A stretch of 18,561 nt of DNA from Rhizobacter sp. (GTDB lineage: Bacteria; Pseudomonadota; Gammaproteobacteria; Burkholderiales; Burkholderiaceae_C): assembly GCA_025359585.1 (NCBI GenBank), contig JANYFX010000001.1, positions 1-18,561 on the forward strand, read 5' to 3'. Of this stretch, positions 15,905-18,561 are shown piece by piece. Position 1 is the first letter of the stretch, and each line of letters starts with the position of its first letter. Position numbers and translations under genes: made by a program. The notes under the pieces were generated by a model that had not been told where the DNA came from, searched no databases, and saw only the letters and a program-made list of their open reading frames with translations.

Positions 15905-16434
15905 TGAAAAGCTCCACGCCAAAGTCGAGTCTGCTGAAGTCGGTTGTGGGTGCAGCCTTGCTGGCCGCCGCGTCGATCTCAGTGCACGCTCAGGAACTGA
16001 AGATCGGCTACGTCAACAGCGACCGCGTCTTGCGCGAGGCCACGCTGGCGAAGGCCGCGCAGGCCAAACTTGAAACCGAATTCTCGAAGCGCCAGAAGGA
16101 AGGCGACGACGCTGCCACGCGCCTGAAGGCCGCGGCCGACAAGCTCGACAAGGACGCGCCGACCCTCTCCGAAGCCGAGCGCAACCGGCGGCAGCGCGAG
16201 CTCGTCGATCAGGACCGCGAGCTGCAGCGCAAGCGCCGCGAGTTCCAGGAAGACCTGAACCAGCGCAAGAACGAAGAGCTGGCCTCGGTGGTCGAGCGTG
16301 CCAACAAGGTCATCAAGCAGATCTACGAGTCGGAAAAGTACGACCTGATCCTGCAGGAAGCGGTCTTTGCCGGCACCCGCGTCGACATCACCGACAAGGT
16401 CATCAAGGCGCTCAACGCCCAAGGCACGAAGTGA
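15904..16434 (+). CDS. skp: Periplasmic OmpH/Skp family chaperone
   Basis: Skp (OmpH), 176 residues, a trimeric periplasmic chaperone that holds unfolded outer-membrane proteins on their way to BamA. A signal peptide with hydrophobic core VVGAALLAAASIS ends at VHA (residues 27-29). The mature protein begins QELKIGYVNSDRVLRE, the standard OmpH start. Residues about 40-125 are highly charged (EFSKRQKEGDD, RNRRQRELVDQDRELQRKRR) and should form the long coiled-coil tentacles. The C-terminal strand region YDLILQEAVFAGTRVDITDK closes the body. Its ATG shares a base with the bamA stop (TAATG), so coupling with its functional partner is likely. lpxD starts 8 bases after the stop. Confidence 0.95.
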   Translation: MKSSTPKSSLLKSVVGAALLAAASISVHAQELKIGYVNSDRVLREATLAKAAQAKLETEFSKRQKEGDDAATRLKAAADKLDKDAPTLSEAERNRRQRELVDQDRELQRKRREFQEDLNQRKNEELASVVERANKVIKQIYESEKYDLILQEAVFAGTRVDITDKVIKALNAQGTK

Positions 16435-16442
16435 CCTGAGCC

Positions 16443-17510
16443 GTGGCTGATATCGCTGGTGTTGCCCTCGGCGAAATCGCCCGGCAGCTCGGTGGTGAAC
16501 TGATAGGCAGCGAAGCCACCGTCATCGATCGCATCGGTGCCCTCGTCGGCGCCACGCCATCGACCATCACGTTTTTCTCGAATCCGCGTTTGCGCGCGCA
16601 GCTCGATACCTCGGATGCCGGCTGCGTGATCGTCGGCCCGTCGGCGCGCGATGCCGGCGCGGCGCGGCGCGCGGTGATCGTCACCCCCGATCCCTACCTG
16701 TACTACGCCCGCCTGACGCAGTGGTGGGTGGCGCGCGGCCGGCCGGCCCTGCAGCCGGCTGTGCATGCGAGCGCGCTCGTCGATCCGACGGCGCAGGTTT
16801 CGCCTGGCGCACTGATCGGCCCGTTCGTCGTGATCGAAGCCGGCGCGCGCATTGCTGACGGCGCGCAGATCGGCGCGCACAGTGTCATCGGCGCCAACGC
16901 CAGCATCGGCGCCGGCACACGCTTCGCGCCGCGCGTGACCTTCGGCGCCGGCTGTTCGATCGGCGCGCGCGGCATCGTGCACAGCGGCGCGGTGATCGGC
17001 GCCGACGGTTTCGGCTTCGCCCCCACCGAAGGCCGCTGGGAAAAGATCGAACAGCTCGGCGCGGTGCGCATCGGCGACGACGTGGAGATCGGTGCCAACA
17101 CCTGCATCGACCGCGGTGCGCTCGACGACACGGTGATCGAAGACGGCGTCAAGCTCGACAACCAGATCCAGATCGGCCACAACGTGCGCATCGGTGCGCA
17201 TTCGGCGCTGGCGGGCTGCGTGGGCGTGGCCGGCAGCGCGGTGATCGGCAAGCACTGCACCGTCGGTGGCGCCGGCATGGTGATCGGCCACCTCGAGCTG
17301 GCCGACCACGTGCACATCTCGGCCGGCTCGATGGTGATGCGCTCGATCCGCAAGCCAGGCGTGTACACCGGCGTGTTTCCCATCGACGAGAATGCGTCCT
17401 GGGAAAAGAATGCGGCGACACTGCGTCAACTGCATTCCTTGCGCGACCGCCTGCGCGTGCTGGAAAAAAGCCTGCCACAAGACAAGATCAACGATCCGAA
17501 GACAGCATGA
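16443..17510 (+). CDS. lpxD: UDP-3-O-(3-hydroxyacyl)glucosamine N-acyltransferase
   Basis: LpxD, 355 residues, transfers a 3-hydroxyacyl chain from acyl carrier protein to the amino group of UDP-3-O-acylglucosamine, the third step of lipid A synthesis. The N-terminal uridine-binding domain (about 1-100) includes TITFFSNPRLR and VIVTPDPYLYYARL. Residues about 105-320 are hexapeptide repeats that form a left-handed beta helix, visible in DNA as repeated ATCGGCGCC-like units. The catalytic His246 is in NQIQIGHNVRIGAHSALAGC. A C-terminal helix follows (ATLRQLHSLRDRLRVLEKSL). Translation starts at GTG 16443 (MADIAGVALGEIA), with only a weak ribosome site. The stop overlaps the fabZ ATG as ATGA. 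Confidence 0.96.
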   Translation: MADIAGVALGEIARQLGGELIGSEATVIDRIGALVGATPSTITFFSNPRLRAQLDTSDAGCVIVGPSARDAGAARRAVIVTPDPYLYYARLTQWWVARGRPALQPAVHASALVDPTAQVSPGALIGPFVVIEAGARIADGAQIGAHSVIGANASIGAGTRFAPRVTFGAGCSIGARGIVHSGAVIGADGFGFAPTEGRWEKIEQLGAVRIGDDVEIGANTCIDRGALDDTVIEDGVKLDNQIQIGHNVRIGAHSALAGCVGVAGSAVIGKHCTVGGAGMVIGHLELADHVHISAGSMVMRSIRKPGVYTGVFPIDENASWEKNAATLRQLHSLRDRLRVLEKSLPQDKINDPKTA

Positions 17511-17950
17511 CGATGGACATCCACGAAATCCTGAAGCGCTTGCCGCATCGCTACCCGTTCCTGCTGGTCGACCGCGTGCTCGAGCTCGAAAAGGGCAAGC
17601 GCATCAAGGCGCTGAAGAACGTGACGATGAACGAGCCGTACTTCGTCGGCCACTTTCCGCACCGCCCGGTGATGCCCGGCGTGATGATCCTCGAAGCGCT
17701 GGCGCAGGCGGCGGCGATTCTGGCGTTCGACAACATGGGTGTGTTCCCTGACGACAAGACCGTGTTCTATTTCGCCGGCATCGATGGCGCGCGCTTCAAG
17801 CGCCCGGTCGAGCCCGGTGACCAGCTGATGCTCAACGTCACGCTCGACCGCATCAAGGCCAGCATCGTCAAGTTCACCGCACAGGCCACGGTCGATGGTG
17901 CCGTGGCGGCCGAGGCCGAGCTGCTGTGCACGATGCGCCGGATCCCCTGA
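17507..17950 (+). CDS. fabZ: 3-hydroxyacyl-ACP dehydratase FabZ
   Basis: FabZ, 147 residues, a hot-dog fold dehydratase that converts (3R)-hydroxyacyl-ACP to trans-2-enoyl-ACP in fatty acid elongation. Catalytic His49 lies in YFVGHFPHRPVMPG and Glu63 in VMILEALAQAAAIL, the expected positions. The N-terminus DIHEILKRLPHRYPFLLVDR is diagnostic, and GDQLMLNVTLDRIKASIVKF covers the central strands. The ATG at 17507 overlaps the lpxD stop; an ATG at 17513 is possible and would remove two residues. Its position between lpxD and lpxA is usual: it competes for the same hydroxyacyl-ACP that the Lpx acyltransferases use. Confidence 0.97.
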   Translation: MTMDIHEILKRLPHRYPFLLVDRVLELEKGKRIKALKNVTMNEPYFVGHFPHRPVMPGVMILEALAQAAAILAFDNMGVFPDDKTVFYFAGIDGARFKRPVEPGDQLMLNVTLDRIKASIVKFTAQATVDGAVAAEAELLCTMRRIP

Positions 17951-17968
17951 GCCCCGGCTGAACACGGA

Positions 17969-18561
17969 ATGGCCCACATCCATCCCACGGCGATCGTCGA
18001 AGCCGGCGCCGAGCTCGACGCGTCGGTCACCGTCGGCGCCTACAGCATCGTGCGCGAGCACGTGCGCGTGGGGCCCGGCACCACGATCGGCCCGCACTGC
18101 GTGATCGAGGGCCGCACCACGATCGGCAGCGACAACCGCATCTTCCAGTTCTGCTCGATCGGCGCCGCGCCCCAAGACAAGAAGTACGCCGGCGAGCAGA
18201 CCGAACTGCAGATCGGCGACCGCAACACGATCCGCGAGTTCTGCACCTTCAACCTTGGCACCGCGCAAGACTCGGCGGTGACGCGGCTGGGCGACGATAA
18301 CTGGGTCATGGCCTATGTGCACCTCGCGCACGACGTGCAGGTCGGCAACCACACCACGCTGGCGAACAACGCCACGCTGGCCGGCCATGTGCACATCGGC
18401 GACTGGGTCACGGTGGGCGGCCTGTCGGGCGTGCACCAGTTCGTGAAGATCGGCGCCCATGCCTTCGTCGGTTTTTCCAGCGCCGTGACGCAGGACGTGC
18501 CACCCTACATGATGGTCGATGGCAACCCGCTGGCGGTGCGCGGCTTCAACGTCGAAGGCCT
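17969..18561 (+). CDS. lpxA: UDP-N-acetylglucosamine O-acyltransferase, N-terminal part (cut by window edge)
   Basis: LpxA catalyses the first step of lipid A synthesis, transferring a 3-hydroxyacyl chain from ACP to the 3-OH of UDP-GlcNAc. The visible 197 codons start MAHIHPTAIVEAGAEL and run as hexapeptide repeats of a left-handed beta helix. The catalytic histidine is His121 in VHLAHDVQVGN, matching His125 of E. coli. The family stretches FCSIGAAPQDKKY, REFCTFNLGTAQDSAVTRLG and GLSGVHQFVKIG are all present, followed by PYMMVDGNPLAVRGFNVEG at the edge. About 65 C-terminal residues, including the helical domain, lie outside the window. The start follows fabZ by 18 bases, with a weak CACGGA ribosome site. 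Confidence 0.95.
   Translation, partial: MAHIHPTAIVEAGAELDASVTVGAYSIVREHVRVGPGTTIGPHCVIEGRTTIGSDNRIFQFCSIGAAPQDKKYAGEQTELQIGDRNTIREFCTFNLGTAQDSAVTRLGDDNWVMAYVHLAHDVQVGNHTTLANNATLAGHVHIGDWVTVGGLSGVHQFVKIGAHAFVGFSSAVTQDVPPYMMVDGNPLAVRGFNVEG

Noticed and set aside
16780..17340. Repeated ATCGGCGCC-like units resembling a DNA repeat array
   Set aside because: They are the coding signature of the LpxD hexapeptide beta-helix, not an independent repeat element.

Overview
The window is a GC-rich chromosomal segment from a betaproteobacterium, most likely order Burkholderiales. The gene order rpsB-tsf-pyrH-frr-uppS-cdsA-dxr-rseP-bamA-skp-lpxD-fabZ-lpxA and the look of the S2, BamA and LpxA proteins fit that order. 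Placement near the Rubrivivax/Leptothrix group is a guess from general resemblance only. No tRNA, rRNA, insertion sequence, phage gene or CRISPR array is visible, and no gap between genes exceeds about 150 bases.

Left part (1-6071). The 3' end of rnr (RNase R) enters from the left edge and is followed on the same strand by a short-chain dehydrogenase of the (3R)-hydroxyacyl-CoA dehydrogenase type. Three genes on the minus strand converge on it. In transcription order they are an amidase-signature hydrolase, a D-amino acid dehydrogenase (dadA) broken by one frameshift near 4205, and the bifunctional NAD(P)H-hydrate repair enzyme Nnr. The minus genes are nearly contiguous: 6 bases separate amidase and dadA, and dadA and nnr overlap by ATGA. 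They look like one operon for amide and D-amino acid catabolism plus a housekeeping repair gene.

Right part (6078-18561). A strong extended -10 promoter, overlapping the divergent amidase start region, drives the large plus-strand essential cluster. It opens with a structured leader before rpsB, and an intrinsic terminator-like hairpin separates rpsB from tsf. The rest runs through nucleotide metabolism (pyrH), ribosome recycling (frr), isoprenoid and lipid-carrier synthesis (uppS, dxr), phospholipid synthesis (cdsA), envelope stress proteolysis (rseP), outer-membrane protein assembly (bamA, skp) and lipid A/fatty acid synthesis (lpxD, fabZ, lpxA). lpxA is cut by the right edge. Many junctions are ATGA, TAATG or TGAATG, so translation is probably coupled. 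Together these genes supply translation capacity and the parts of the Gram-negative envelope.

I found no previously undescribed system. The points most worth checking are the dadA frameshift, the folded rpsB leader, the rpsB-tsf attenuator, the hairpin holding the two convergent stop codons, and a possible internal promoter at the end of bamA.
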